From positions 1-26,166 of the forward strand of contig DASRJW010000027.1 of the NCBI GenBank assembly GCA_035649275.1: a DNA stretch of 26,166 nt, read 5' to 3'. Source of the DNA: Candidatus Krumholzibacteriia bacterium (GTDB taxonomy: Bacteria; Krumholzibacteriota; Krumholzibacteriia; G020349025). The notes beneath the pieces were generated by a model, which did no database searches, was not told the origin of the DNA, and worked only from the letters and a program-made list of their open reading frames with translations. The translations under genes were made by a program, and so were the position numbers. Positions 1 through 7,366 of this stretch are shown here, in pieces. Every line of letters starts with the position of its first letter. The first letter of the stretch is position 1.

Positions 1-137
1 ACAAGTACTCCTTCACCAGCTCCCTGGCCCTCCAGGCCTTCAAGGTGCTGGCGCCCTCGCTCCAGCCTCTCCTCACCCGCGAAGAGCGCCGCGTCGGCGC
101 CGGCGTCAGCACGCGCCGGGCGCACGTGGCGCCGTGA
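1..137 (+). CDS. C-terminal fragment of an unidentified protein (runs off the left edge)
   Basis: Frame 3 is open from the window edge to a TGA at 135-137 and gives the last 44 residues of a protein, beginning KYSFTSSLALQAFKVLAP and ending RRAHVAP. The visible part mixes hydrophobic residues with a basic tail. It shows no motif I recognise, so no function is assigned. That this is a genuine 3' end is supported by a strong hairpin starting 9 nt after the stop, by high-GC codon use like the neighbours, and by the convergent gene that ends at 238. The start lies outside the window. Confidence 0.5.
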   Translation, partial: KYSFTSSLALQAFKVLAPSLQPLLTREERRVGAGVSTRRAHVAP

Positions 138-145
138 CACCACCG

Positions 146-166
146 GGAGCATGGCCGCCATGCTCC
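146..166 (+). terminator. Perfect hairpin after the left-edge gene
   Basis: A 9-bp perfect inverted repeat (146-154 with 158-166, GGAGCATGG/CCATGCTCC) encloses a 3-nt loop and starts 9 nt after the TGA at 135-137. It is followed on the plus strand by the T-containing stretch GTCTTCATGCTTCCTTCC rather than a clean T-run. It is probably a factor-independent-like terminator for the gene ending at 137. Being symmetrical, it could also act on transcripts from the opposite strand. Confidence 0.5.
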
Positions 167-220
167 GAGCGTCTTCATGCTTCCTTCCCGTGGGGTCAGC
201 CGTCCTGCTGCCGCCTTCTG

Positions 221-239
221 GAGCACGGGAGGCGTGCTC
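221..239 (-). terminator. Hairpin overlapping the stop of the acyltransferase gene
   Basis: The arms GAGCACG (221-227) and CGTGCTC (233-239) pair perfectly around a 5-nt loop. The stop codon of the minus-strand acyltransferase (238-240) lies in the proximal arm. There is no clear T-run after it. With the hairpin at 146-166 it forms a pair between two convergent genes. Confidence 0.4.
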
Positions 240-1464
240 AGAGATAACTCAACCACCAGTATTCCTTGCTGGCCTTGAAGCCGGCGTACCAGCGGCTGGC
301 GAAATAGAGGAGCACGATGGCCACCACCCACACCAGGTAAAGGAGCGGGAGACTCCAGGTGTAGCCCTCCGGCGCCGGAGGATTTCCCATCGGATGGTTG
401 GTGAAGAGCCAGGGGCTCACCTGCCCTAGCCGGATCTTCGAGACGACGAGCGCCAAGGCATGAATCAGCGGGATGTGGAGCATGTAGAAGAAGAACGGGA
501 CGCGGCCGAAGACGGTCACCCACCGAGCCAGAGACCCGCGCGCGCGCTCCAGGAGCGGGATCAGCGCGATGATGGGGCCAAGCGTCATCAGCAGGAAGTC
601 GAGCGACGCCGGGTACTTGTTGGTGTTCAGGAAGGCGAGGAGCGCCGGCATCGCTCGTGATCCCTGCGCTTCTTGCGTCGCTGCTCTCCACGGGCGCGGA
701 TCGCCATAGAGATCGAAGCCCCGCAGCACGAGGAAAAGCCCGATGGCTCCGAGGCCGACCCGCAAGCAGATCCGGTTCCGCCTTGTGGGCTCCAGTGTCA
801 GCACCTTCCCGAACGCATACCCCGTCGCCATGACTCCAACCCAGGGAATGATCGAGTAGAGAACGATCAGAGTGGGGCCGTTGGTCCCCAGCTGGATCGG
901 TCCGGCGAAGAATCCCAGGTAGAGGATCTTCCATAGACCAGAGAGGTTGCTGCCGCCGAGCGCCGGGACGAGTTTGTCCATGAAAGGATCCGTCAGGTTG
1001 TGTCCCGCCACGATGCCGAGGCCGATGCTCCCGACCACGGCGAGCGGAAGTTTCGCCAGCCCGGCCAGCAAGATCATGCACCAGCCGATGGCCCAGATGA
1101 CGCCGGCCATCTCGTAGTGCTTGAAATCGAAGTTGAACGTCCAGGCGAGACGGAGAAACGTGAGCTCGAGGACAACGAGCCAGGCGCCGCGCGTGAGGAG
1201 AAAGCGGGACAGGTCGGCGTGTCTTCGGCCGTAGAGGAAGGCGCTGGTCCCGGCCAAAAAGACGAAGGCCGGAGCGCAGAAGTGGGTGATCCAGCGGGTG
1301 AAGAAGATGCCGGGCGTGGGGCCGCCGGCGGGGAGGCCGGAATACACCCGCACGTGGTCGAGCGCCATCAGGATCATGACCGCGCCCCGGATCCGATCGA
1401 TCGAGGCGATGCGGGAAGTCGGACTGGCGAGCGCCGCCGTCGCTGGGGTCAGCGTGGACGTCAT
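238..1464 (-). CDS. Multi-pass membrane acyltransferase, DUF1624 / heparan-alpha-glucosaminide N-acetyltransferase-like
   Basis: A 408-residue integral membrane protein. Residues ~18-40 contain the family signature: a short cytosolic SRIASIDRIRG segment, then a first helix carrying MALDHVR, whose His is the conserved candidate acyl-transfer residue. It continues through about ten hydrophobic helices to a C-terminal YWWLSYL. Known members (COG3503/DUF1624, related to lysosomal HGSNAT) move acyl groups across a membrane onto sugars; the bacterial substrate is usually unknown. Start: ATG at 1462-1464 with GGAGG about 8 nt upstream. The start overlaps the stop of the preceding ABM gene by 4 nt (ATGA), so the two are probably translationally coupled. 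It is the last gene of the minus-strand run. Family assignment is fairly sure; the substrate is unknown. Confidence 0.8.
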   Translation of the reverse strand: MTSTLTPATAALASPTSRIASIDRIRGAVMILMALDHVRVYSGLPAGGPTPGIFFTRWITHFCAPAFVFLAGTSAFLYGRRHADLSRFLLTRGAWLVVLELTFLRLAWTFNFDFKHYEMAGVIWAIGWCMILLAGLAKLPLAVVGSIGLGIVAGHNLTDPFMDKLVPALGGSNLSGLWKILYLGFFAGPIQLGTNGPTLIVLYSIIPWVGVMATGYAFGKVLTLEPTRRNRICLRVGLGAIGLFLVLRGFDLYGDPRPWRAATQEAQGSRAMPALLAFLNTNKYPASLDFLLMTLGPIIALIPLLERARGSLARWVTVFGRVPFFFYMLHIPLIHALALVVSKIRLGQVSPWLFTNHPMGNPPAPEGYTWSLPLLYLVWVVAIVLLYFASRWYAGFKASKEYWWLSYL

Positions 1465-1790
1465 GGCTTTCCCTCCAGGTCGGGAGGCCCGGACAGCGCT
1501 TCGAACACGCCGATCTCGTCTTCCGATTCGGTCAGGCTGGCGCAGGCGCGATCCAGTGCGTCATACACGAGCCGGCTCGCCGCCAACATCGCAGTCCGTT
1601 GCTCGACCGACTCCCAGAGGTCGATGGTGGTGTAGCGGCGCGGATTCGCAACGTCGCGACAGAGCATGGTCCCGCGGTAGCCGGCGTACTGCTCGAAGAG
1701 GCGAGCCCAGGAGCCGTTCGCGCCGTATGCTTGCTCGAAACGATCGATAGCGTCCGCTCTGACCACGAACGCCCACACGACGCGGATCAT
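1461..1790 (-). CDS. Antibiotic biosynthesis monooxygenase (ABM)-like protein
   Basis: A 109-residue small cytosolic protein with the ferredoxin-like ABM pattern: an N-terminal strand (IRVVWAFVVRADAIDRFEQAY), a central GYRGTMLCRD strand, then YTTIDLWESVEQ leading to a helix. Families of this fold include cofactor-free quinol monooxygenases and haem-degrading enzymes, and many members are simply uncharacterised dimeric barrels. I see no residues that decide between activities. Start ATG at 1788-1790 with GGGAG about 10 nt upstream. It follows DinB by 24 nt and overlaps the acyltransferase start by 4 nt, so it is in the same transcription unit. Confidence 0.7.
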   Translation of the reverse strand: MIRVVWAFVVRADAIDRFEQAYGANGSWARLFEQYAGYRGTMLCRDVANPRRYTTIDLWESVEQRTAMLAASRLVYDALDRACASLTESEDEIGVFEALSGPPDLEGKP

Positions 1791-1814
1791 CCCGGGTTCT
1801 CCCTTGGAGACGCG

Positions 1815-2321
1815 TCAGCTGCGGGTCGGAGCGGTTTCATCCCGGAATACCAACCAGTCCGTCGCCACCGGGGTGCCTCCGAGCTGGCGTAGCAAGGTCG
1901 TCACTTGACCGCGATGATAGGTGGAATGGTTCACCACTTGCCGCACCATGTCGCTCAATGGATAGGTCCAGGTGACCCCCGGTGGATTCTCGTAGCTGAG
2001 TGGTTCTTCGAGGGCGCTGTCGGTCAATTGCTCGACGAACCGCCGCTGGGCCTTCTCCAGCTCCATCCAGAAGGCACGAAGGGAGGGGAGATCGGCGCAC
2101 TTCTCTGGATCCAGAGGGCCCGGGCTGGAGGCGCGCTGCCAACGTCCGAGCCAGCGCCACTCAGCACGGACGATGTGTACCAGGGTGCCCCACACGGACC
2201 CGTGGCTCGTGGCCACCGCGCGCCGCAGCTGCTCCGGAGCGAGCTCGGCGACCGCCCCCAAGATGCGCCCGTTCGCCCACTGGTTGTAGGCCTGGAGCGC
2301 CTTCGCATCGGCGACGTTCAT
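1815..2321 (-). CDS. DinB family protein (four-helix metal-binding fold)
   Basis: A 168-residue DinB/YfiT-like protein. It opens with AKALQAYNQWANGRIL, typical of helix 1. The first conserved His lies in GTLVHIVRAEW and a second pair lies in QVVNHSTYHRGQVTTLLRQLGG, the usual three-His metal site of the superfamily. Members are damage-inducible proteins or metal-dependent thiol S-transferases (mycothiol- or bacillithiol-dependent); the specific reaction here is unknown. I chose the ATG at 2319-2321 because GGAGG lies 8 nt upstream of it. A GTG five codons earlier would put that ribosome-binding site inside the gene. It sits between the ADP-ribosylglycohydrolase and the ABM gene on the same strand. 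Confidence 0.8.
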   Translation of the reverse strand: MNVADAKALQAYNQWANGRILGAVAELAPEQLRRAVATSHGSVWGTLVHIVRAEWRWLGRWQRASSPGPLDPEKCADLPSLRAFWMELEKAQRRFVEQLTDSALEEPLSYENPPGVTWTYPLSDMVRQVVNHSTYHRGQVTTLLRQLGGTPVATDWLVFRDETAPTRS

Positions 2322-2402
2322 GACAGGTACCTCCACAGGAGCGTCGGTTCACAACGATGGGCTGGTCCCCGCAGGTCTCGTTCATGGTTCTCCTCCACGA
2401 GG

Positions 2403-3182
2403 TCAGGGCACGGGGATCGCGAATCGCGCGCAAAACTTCAAGGTGACCTGGCGCAGGCGCTCGTCGAGGAGATCCATGGCGCGCTGTGCGATCGGCGCGG
2501 GGACCCCCCGATAGAAGGCTTCGGCGATGCCTCCGGCGATGCACGCCAACGTGTCGGCATCTCCTCCGAGCGAGATTGCGTTTCGAATCGCACTTTCATA
2601 ATCGGTCGATTCGAGGAAAGCGATCAAAGCCTGCGGCACGGTTCCTTGGCAGGATTCGTCGAAAGCATAGCTGGGTCGGATGTCATCCAGTCTTGGACGT
2701 AGGTCATATCCGAACATTTCCTCGACTTGTTCGCGTATCGCGTCCTTCGTCTTCCCCTGGCGAGCCAGAAAGATGGCGGCCGCCGTCGCCTGAGCCCCAC
2801 GCACTCCTTCGGGATGGTTGTGAGTGACTTCGGCACTCCGCTTCGCCTCTGCTAGGACATCTTCCAGCGATTCCCTGGCGTGGCCGACTGCTGCAACGCG
2901 CATCGCCGAGCCGTTGCCCCAGCTGTTGTATGGCTGCGTACTCCGGGAGGCGGCCCATTCGAAGAACCGAAGGCCGTATCCCGCGTCAGGGTAAGTGTGA
3001 AAGTACTCGTGGAACTTCTCGGTGTAATCGGATCCATGCAGGAGGCAGTCCGCCACCGCGACGGACAACACGGTGTCGTCCGTGAAGGTGCAATCAGGAT
3101 GGAACAGCTCGAAGTCCCGTGTCTTCGTGCCGAGGTACTCGTGCACGGAACCAATGATGTCACCGGTAATGGCGCCGAGCAT
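2403..3182 (-). CDS. ADP-ribosylglycohydrolase family protein
   Basis: A 259-residue protein of the DraG/ARH family, which removes ADP-ribose from proteins or small molecules using two Mg2+ ions. Visible signatures are GDIIGS at ~7-12, FTDDT at ~33-37 (metal-binding acidic residues), GNGSAMRVA at ~89-97, HNHPEG at ~121-126 and SLGGDADT near 204-211 (second metal-ligand set). The length matches the short stand-alone bacterial group. Start ATG at 3180-3182 with GGAGG about 7 nt upstream. No ADP-ribosyltransferase is visible nearby, so the substrate cannot be named from context. All catalytic acidic residues seem present, so it is predicted active. Confidence 0.9.
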   Translation of the reverse strand: MLGAITGDIIGSVHEYLGTKTRDFELFHPDCTFTDDTVLSVAVADCLLHGSDYTEKFHEYFHTYPDAGYGLRFFEWAASRSTQPYNSWGNGSAMRVAAVGHARESLEDVLAEAKRSAEVTHNHPEGVRGAQATAAAIFLARQGKTKDAIREQVEEMFGYDLRPRLDDIRPSYAFDESCQGTVPQALIAFLESTDYESAIRNAISLGGDADTLACIAGGIAEAFYRGVPAPIAQRAMDLLDERLRQVTLKFCARFAIPVP

Positions 3183-3237
3183 CGTGCCCCTCCGCTCGCG
3201 ACCTCACTTGGTTTCGGGTCCCGAAGGCTCCTTCGGC

Positions 3238-3651
3238 TCATTCCTCGTGCTCGATCTCCTGGCCGATTCTGAAGACGTGGCCGTCGGGGTGGCGCAAGTG
3301 CATCTCCCGGACGCCCCACGGCATGTCGGTGGGCGGCCAGGCGATGTCGAGCCCCTGCGCCTGGCAATGGCGGTGGATGGCGTCGACATCGTCTACCCAG
3401 ATCGACATCCATACGCCCTTGTCGGCGGTTTGGTCGCCCTCGGGGCCGAAGGTCATCTTGACGCCGCCGTTGCCACGGCCGCCCTGGCCGCCCAGGCACA
3501 GGAAGATCTCACATTCACCGGAACAAACACCTCCGAACGTGGGCGGACTCCCCCAGTCCCAACCCTTCCTCCACCCGAGTTTCTCGAACCAAGCGAAGCT
3601 CTCGTGCATGTCCGACACGTTCAGGATCGGAGTCAGGTGTCTTGCGAGCAT
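3238..3651 (-). CDS. VOC / glyoxalase-bleomycin resistance superfamily protein
   Basis: A 137-residue protein with the paired beta-alpha-beta-beta-beta units of the vicinal-oxygen-chelate fold. Half one starts HLTPILNVSDMHESFAWFEK and half two starts GVWMSIWVDDVDAIHRHC. It ends with the canonical MHLRHPDGHVFRIGQE. Members act as glyoxalases, dioxygenases or antibiotic-binding resistance proteins; the sequence alone does not choose. A Gly-rich LGGQGGRGNGG loop separates the halves. Start ATG at 3649-3651 with GGGAG upstream. It lies 55 nt before the ADP-ribosylglycohydrolase gene. Confidence 0.8.
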   Translation of the reverse strand: MLARHLTPILNVSDMHESFAWFEKLGWRKGWDWGSPPTFGGVCSGECEIFLCLGGQGGRGNGGVKMTFGPEGDQTADKGVWMSIWVDDVDAIHRHCQAQGLDIAWPPTDMPWGVREMHLRHPDGHVFRIGQEIEHEE

Positions 3652-3730
3652 GTCTCTACTCCCATCGTTGCGTCGAAGGCAGGTGGTGGCTCCACTCGTG
3701 GCTCCGTCCTAGGGCGATATGGCACCGGCT

Positions 3731-4147
3731 TCACTCCGTGGGCCTGCTTCGCTTCAACCAGGCGCGCAGACTGTTGGTCAGGCTCTGCGAGTTGTATCCC
3801 AGCATGGGTGGCTTCGCCCATCGTCCGTTCCCCAGTTTGAGGAAGACGCCGGCGCCTCCTTCCCACGTCACCGACACGATGTCCGTCGCGGTGTAGCGCC
3901 GACGAGACCAGAGCGAACCGAACTCGAGGCTGCCCTCCGCAAGCACGATCCGGGAGGTGCCGACTTCCAGGATGCCGGCGCAGGCGAGGATCGACATGCC
4001 AACGAAGGTGACGGAAACGAGTGTCCATCCAGAGTGCCACACCGTGAAGACCGCCCCCGCGATGAACAGGAGGGCAACCCCGATGACCAGGGCGAGCAGC
4101 CACCGTCTCGGGCGCAGCACTCGTGGTGGATTCCGGTCGGTGCTCAT
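3731..4147 (-). CDS. Small membrane protein with PH-like C-terminal domain
   Basis: A 138-residue protein. Two adjacent hydrophobic helices (~residues 17-35 and 40-60) are preceded by a basic N-terminus, an arrangement that predicts both ends in the cytoplasm. The remainder (IVLAEGSLEFGSLWSRRRYTATDIVSVTW, then GVFLKLGNGRW) has the strand pattern of bacterial PH / YdbS-type domains found in small membrane proteins. No enzymatic motif is seen. Start ATG at 4145-4147 with AAGG close upstream; it begins 7 nt after the YciI-like stop. The function is unknown and the PH assignment is by pattern only. Confidence 0.6.
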   Translation of the reverse strand: MSTDRNPPRVLRPRRWLLALVIGVALLFIAGAVFTVWHSGWTLVSVTFVGMSILACAGILEVGTSRIVLAEGSLEFGSLWSRRRYTATDIVSVTWEGGAGVFLKLGNGRWAKPPMLGYNSQSLTNSLRAWLKRSRPTE

Positions 4148-4154
4148 GCCGGCC

Positions 4155-4472
4155 TTAGAACAGCAACCCCAGACGAATCCGCCAGGGGTGGCATGCCTTG
4201 ACGATCAAGAGCCCATTCTGCATCCAGGGGTCCGCTGCCAAACGATGCTCGATGGTCGCGCAGTCTTCCGCCTGCACGACGAGCACGACGTCCCGAGTCC
4301 CCTCGAGTGGCCCGCCGAGGAGGATGAAGCGCTCGGTGACGAGCGTGTCCATGAAGGCCGCATGCAACGCCCAGTCCTTCTGGTCGTCCATGGATTTCGA
4401 GTCGTCCCAGGCTGGGCCGCGGCTTTCGATGACCACGAAGGGTTGCCGCGTATAAGTCGCTGCTTGGGCCAT
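4155..4472 (-). CDS. YciI-like protein
   Basis: A 105-residue protein with the YciI / dimeric alpha-beta barrel pattern: an N-terminal PFVVIESRGP strand, the helix KDWALHAAFMDTLVTER, then FILLGGPLEGTRDVVLVVQAED and a DPWMQNGLL segment typical of the family. YciI-like domains resemble muconolactone isomerase, and most members have no known reaction. A longer frame exists upstream but overlaps the cupin gene. The ATG at 4470-4472 fits the family length and lies 5 nt after the cupin stop, so the two are surely co-transcribed. Confidence 0.75.
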   Translation of the reverse strand: MAQAATYTRQPFVVIESRGPAWDDSKSMDDQKDWALHAAFMDTLVTERFILLGGPLEGTRDVVLVVQAEDCATIEHRLAADPWMQNGLLIVKACHPWRIRLGLLF

Positions 4473-4477
4473 GGCAG

Positions 4478-4909
4478 TCAGCCAGGTGGTGGAGCGAGTG
4501 TGAGCCCATAGCGTGCCATGACCGCGAGCAGCTTCATCCGGTCCGGCGGCCCGCCGTTGTTGACGACGCTGGCGACGTCGCGGAAGTACTGCGCTCCGAT
4601 ATCGGGGGTCAGGATGATGAGCGCGCGAGCGCTCTCCGCGTGGGGATTGCTGAAGGCGTGCACCGACCCCCTGGGTGTGTGCATCCACTCGCCAGGACGG
4701 AGATCCCGCGTCGTCTTGTCGACCGAATAACGCAACGTTCCCTCGAGGACGTAGACGCACTCTTCGTTGTGCGCATGGCTGTGCGGTGGAGGGACCATCG
4801 ACCCCGGCGGTACCGTCAGCTCGAAGACTCCCAGAGTTCCCTGGTCCGCGCCATCGAGCAGATACCTGACCTCGAGGTTGCCGATCTCGATGACTTCCGC
4901 CTGCGTCAT
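4478..4909 (-). CDS. Single-domain cupin
   Basis: A 143-residue cupin. Motif 1 is present as PPPHSHAHNEECVYVLEG (His, His, Glu metal ligands) and motif 2 as PGEWMHTPRGSVHAFSN (final His ligand), separated by the usual ~15 residues. The intact metal site suggests a metal-dependent enzyme or sensor; the substrate is unknown. The ATG at 4907-4909 has no purine-rich ribosome-binding site before it, unlike its neighbours. It is the first gene of the minus-strand run ending at 238 and follows the protease terminator hairpin, so its own promoter should lie in 4910-4988, but I could not identify one. Confidence 0.8.
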   Translation of the reverse strand: MTQAEVIEIGNLEVRYLLDGADQGTLGVFELTVPPGSMVPPPHSHAHNEECVYVLEGTLRYSVDKTTRDLRPGEWMHTPRGSVHAFSNPHAESARALIILTPDIGAQYFRDVASVVNNGGPPDRMKLLAVMARYGLTLAPPPG

Positions 4910-4988
4910 CGCAGGAGTGTGGCACCCGGACGCCGGGCGGTCCAGTCCCTGGGAGGCCGAGATCCGGCGGCAAGGCAGGCAAGGAGGC

Positions 4989-5021
4989 GGCTCGGCGCCG
5001 CCCGGTGGCGGCAGCCGAGCC
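4989..5021 (-). terminator. Long GC-rich hairpin after the metalloprotease gene
   Basis: The arms at 4989-5002 and 5007-5021 form a 14-bp stem with one bulged A (5013) and the 4-nt loop CGGT. On the minus strand it lies 8 nt after the protease stop codon (5030-5032). The sequence beyond it (GCCTCCTTGCC) is only modestly T-rich. It probably ends the protease transcript and separates it from the cupin-led run. Confidence 0.5.
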
Positions 5022-5029
5022 CTCGAGTG

Positions 5030-6757
5030 TCAGCGGATGCGGACGAGGCGTTGTGTCTCGCGCTTGCCCGCGCCGTCGAAGACGGAGAAGTAAACGCCCG
5101 GCGCCACCGTCTGGCCGCGGTCGTCGGTGCCGTCCCAGAGCACCGTGTAAGAACCGGGATCCATGGGACCCGAGGCGAGGCGACGGACGAGCCGGCCGGC
5201 CACGTCGTAGATCACCAGATCCACGCGCTCGGTGCGGGAGAGATCGAAGCGCACCGTGGTCGCCAGGGCGAAGGGATTCGGCGCGCCACCCCAGAAGCGG
5301 GCGCGGGTGCCGTAGTCGGCCACGTCGGTGGTCCGCGGCAGCCAGCCGATGTCCTCGAAGTGGTAGCGGGTGAGGTCCACGCCGCTGGAAAGCGCGGTCG
5401 ACAGGGCGGGCTCCATGAGCAAATCGGGCAAGGCGGAACGGTCATAGTGTGAGACGGAAGAGCCGCTTTCCAGCGGGTTCGGCGCGTACAGGAAGACTTG
5501 GTATTGCGCATTGGCCCCGGCCAGTAGGTTCGGATCGAGGCTCAAGGTGGCATTGACACCATTTCCGAGCTGGCCCTTGATGGTATTGCCGTCGGCTTGC
5601 GTGAGGCTGGCCACCTTGATGGTGACGCTCGGGTCGGAGCCCCCCATGCTCGGCGGGGCTGAGGCGACCACGTTGTCCGCGACGATGACACCGATGGCCC
5701 CAGCGTTCTGCGCGTTCAAGGCTTTCACGGTGAAGGTGCAGTTGCCGCGATCGATGAGGGCGATCTTGCCCGCCACGACGTTCTGCACCGGCTCGCAGGC
5801 GTCGGTCGACGACACGCCGGTGTTGTCGGCAACGAGCACCACGTCCCCGGTCAACCCTCCCTGGGTGAGCGGGCTGCCGAAGGAGGCGACGCCGGCGAAG
5901 TAGGTGCCGGCGATGCTCACCGGTGCGTTCACCACGATCTGCGGCCTCGGGCCGAGGAGGATCGGAGCCATGGTCTTCACCGCCGGCCCGTCCCAGACCA
6001 ACCCCAGCGAGTTCACCGCTGAGGCCGCGCGCTGCTGGTTGGTCATCTGGTCCCAGTGCAGGCCCACGTCGGTGTCGAACATGAAAATGGACCAGATGTC
6101 CCGGAAACCGTTGAGGAACGCTCCGGTGACCTCGTCGGTGATGCTGCTGAACCCGAGTCCATGGCCCATCTCGTGCAGCACCACGGGCAGCAATTCGATG
6201 TTGGTGCCCTCGTTGCCGTCGAAGCCGTAGTACCAGGTCCGCCCGCCCAGGCAGCTCGGGCTGCCATTGATATTCGAGTTGAAAGTCGCGTTGATGTCGT
6301 TGACCCCGGGTTCCAGGTCCACGCCGGCCAGCTTGTTCGCCAGTGCCATGTGGTACCAGGTGCCGGTGAAGGGGGCATTCGGGAAGTCGCGAGCGACGTG
6401 GATGGTGCCGGCGGAGCCGAGCACCGCACTCGTCGCCGTGCATGTCTGCGCATTGAAGGCGGCCTGGATGCGGATCGTGACGCTGCTGGGCAGGATGCCG
6501 CCCCAGATCCCCGCCGCATGGGTGAACACGTTCAGCCGTTGCTGGCCAATGGTCGTACCCGGATTGCCGCCGACTGGAGCGGCAGGCGTCGGATCGTTGA
6601 AGCCCTCGTTGAGGCCATCCGTGTTGACGATGGTGATCGTCGCCGCGGCCACCGGGAACACCGAGGCCATCAGGACGAGAATGGAGGCGAGAACGAGAAG
6701 TGCGAGGCCCGCGCGCGGCCTGGTCTGCTCGCGTTTCGTGGTTGGGATGGCTCGCAT
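5030..6757 (-). CDS. Secreted PA-domain zinc metalloprotease with FlgD-like C-terminal domain
   Basis: A 575-residue exported protein. A basic N-terminus and hydrophobic stretch (~17-39) form a signal peptide ending near VAAA. The zinc-protease motif HEMGHGLGF is at ~195-203: two His ligands and the catalytic Glu of HExxH, with no third metzincin His at the expected place (Ser at ~205). A conserved HWDQMT block follows. A protease-associated (PA) domain spans roughly 290-430, with GKIALIDRGNCTF and AGAIGVIVADN. The last ~80 residues (NPFALATTVRFDLSR, then YDVAGRLVRRL, then APGVYF) form a FlgD-like/Por-secretion-type domain. Start: ATG at 6755-6757, one nt after the stop of the upstream gene. 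A much longer in-frame extension overlaps that gene and is not protein-like. Probably acts outside the cell. Confidence 0.85.
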   Translation of the reverse strand: MRAIPTTKREQTRPRAGLALLVLASILVLMASVFPVAAATITIVNTDGLNEGFNDPTPAAPVGGNPGTTIGQQRLNVFTHAAGIWGGILPSSVTIRIQAAFNAQTCTATSAVLGSAGTIHVARDFPNAPFTGTWYHMALANKLAGVDLEPGVNDINATFNSNINGSPSCLGGRTWYYGFDGNEGTNIELLPVVLHEMGHGLGFSSITDEVTGAFLNGFRDIWSIFMFDTDVGLHWDQMTNQQRAASAVNSLGLVWDGPAVKTMAPILLGPRPQIVVNAPVSIAGTYFAGVASFGSPLTQGGLTGDVVLVADNTGVSSTDACEPVQNVVAGKIALIDRGNCTFTVKALNAQNAGAIGVIVADNVVASAPPSMGGSDPSVTIKVASLTQADGNTIKGQLGNGVNATLSLDPNLLAGANAQYQVFLYAPNPLESGSSVSHYDRSALPDLLMEPALSTALSSGVDLTRYHFEDIGWLPRTTDVADYGTRARFWGGAPNPFALATTVRFDLSRTERVDLVIYDVAGRLVRRLASGPMDPGSYTVLWDGTDDRGQTVAPGVYFSVFDGAGKRETQRLVRIR

Positions 6758-6758
6758 G

Positions 6759-7241
6759 TCACTGCTCCGGGGGTGCGGCGTCAGGGCCCGTCTGCCCGTT
6801 GGCGCGGTTCGTTTGCCCGCTGTGCAAGACGTTGCTGCACTTCTCTTCGCCATGGGCGCAGACCGAGTGGAGCTTGCCGTCCGTTCCGACTTGCACCACG
6901 GAGTAGTGCTGGAAGCTCTCGTCGAGAATGCCGATGACGGTGCCATCGGGGCGCTGATAGGTCTCGATGGTGGACCGGCCGGGTTTGGCCACCTCGGCGG
7001 CGCCGAGCTCACGAAGCTGCTCGGGCGTCGGCGCGGTCAGCGCGCCGGTTTCGGGGTCGATGGCGACGACCATTCCGGCGGCTCCGGTGGAGCCGGGTGC
7101 CGAGGTCGAAGCCTGGGTGGGTGGAGCGATGCCAACGGCGCCGCGCCGGGCCCGCGCAGCGTCGTGCGCGAACAGGCCGGCGGCCAGGGCGAGCAATGCG
7201 ACGAGCAGGAAGAAAACATTGCGGCGAGGAGTATTGGTCAT
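6759..7241 (-). CDS. Small signal-anchored protein paired with the metalloprotease
   Basis: A 160-residue protein with one N-terminal hydrophobic segment (~9-25) after a basic start, so it is exported or anchored in the inner membrane. A low-complexity Pro/Ser/Thr/Gly linker (~38-56) leads to a compact domain: MVVAIDPETGALTAPTPEQL, then RPDGTVIGILDESFQHYSVV, then a Cys pair at ~128 and ~135 that could form a disulfide. I do not recognise a named family with certainty. Start ATG at 7239-7241 with GAGGA ~8 nt upstream. The stop is followed after one nt by the metalloprotease ATG. This tight coupling suggests a partner role such as chaperone, inhibitor or regulator of the protease, which is inference. 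Confidence 0.7.
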   Translation of the reverse strand: MTNTPRRNVFFLLVALLALAAGLFAHDAARARRGAVGIAPPTQASTSAPGSTGAAGMVVAIDPETGALTAPTPEQLRELGAAEVAKPGRSTIETYQRPDGTVIGILDESFQHYSVVQVGTDGKLHSVCAHGEEKCSNVLHSGQTNRANGQTGPDAAPPEQ

Positions 7242-7366
7242 GGCCGTCCTCGAGGCTCAGGTGTTCGTTCGGCAGGCGACCATCGCCAGCCGTAAGGGTA
7301 ATCGGTGGCGGCGCGCCAGGGCAAGCGGGTTGCCAGACGCACCACCTGCGGGTTTCCGCGTCGTGC

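Noticed and set aside
6758-7012. N-terminal extension of the metalloprotease frame
   Set aside because: It overlaps the upstream signal-anchored gene, reads Ser/Pro/Arg-rich, and would bury the signal peptide.
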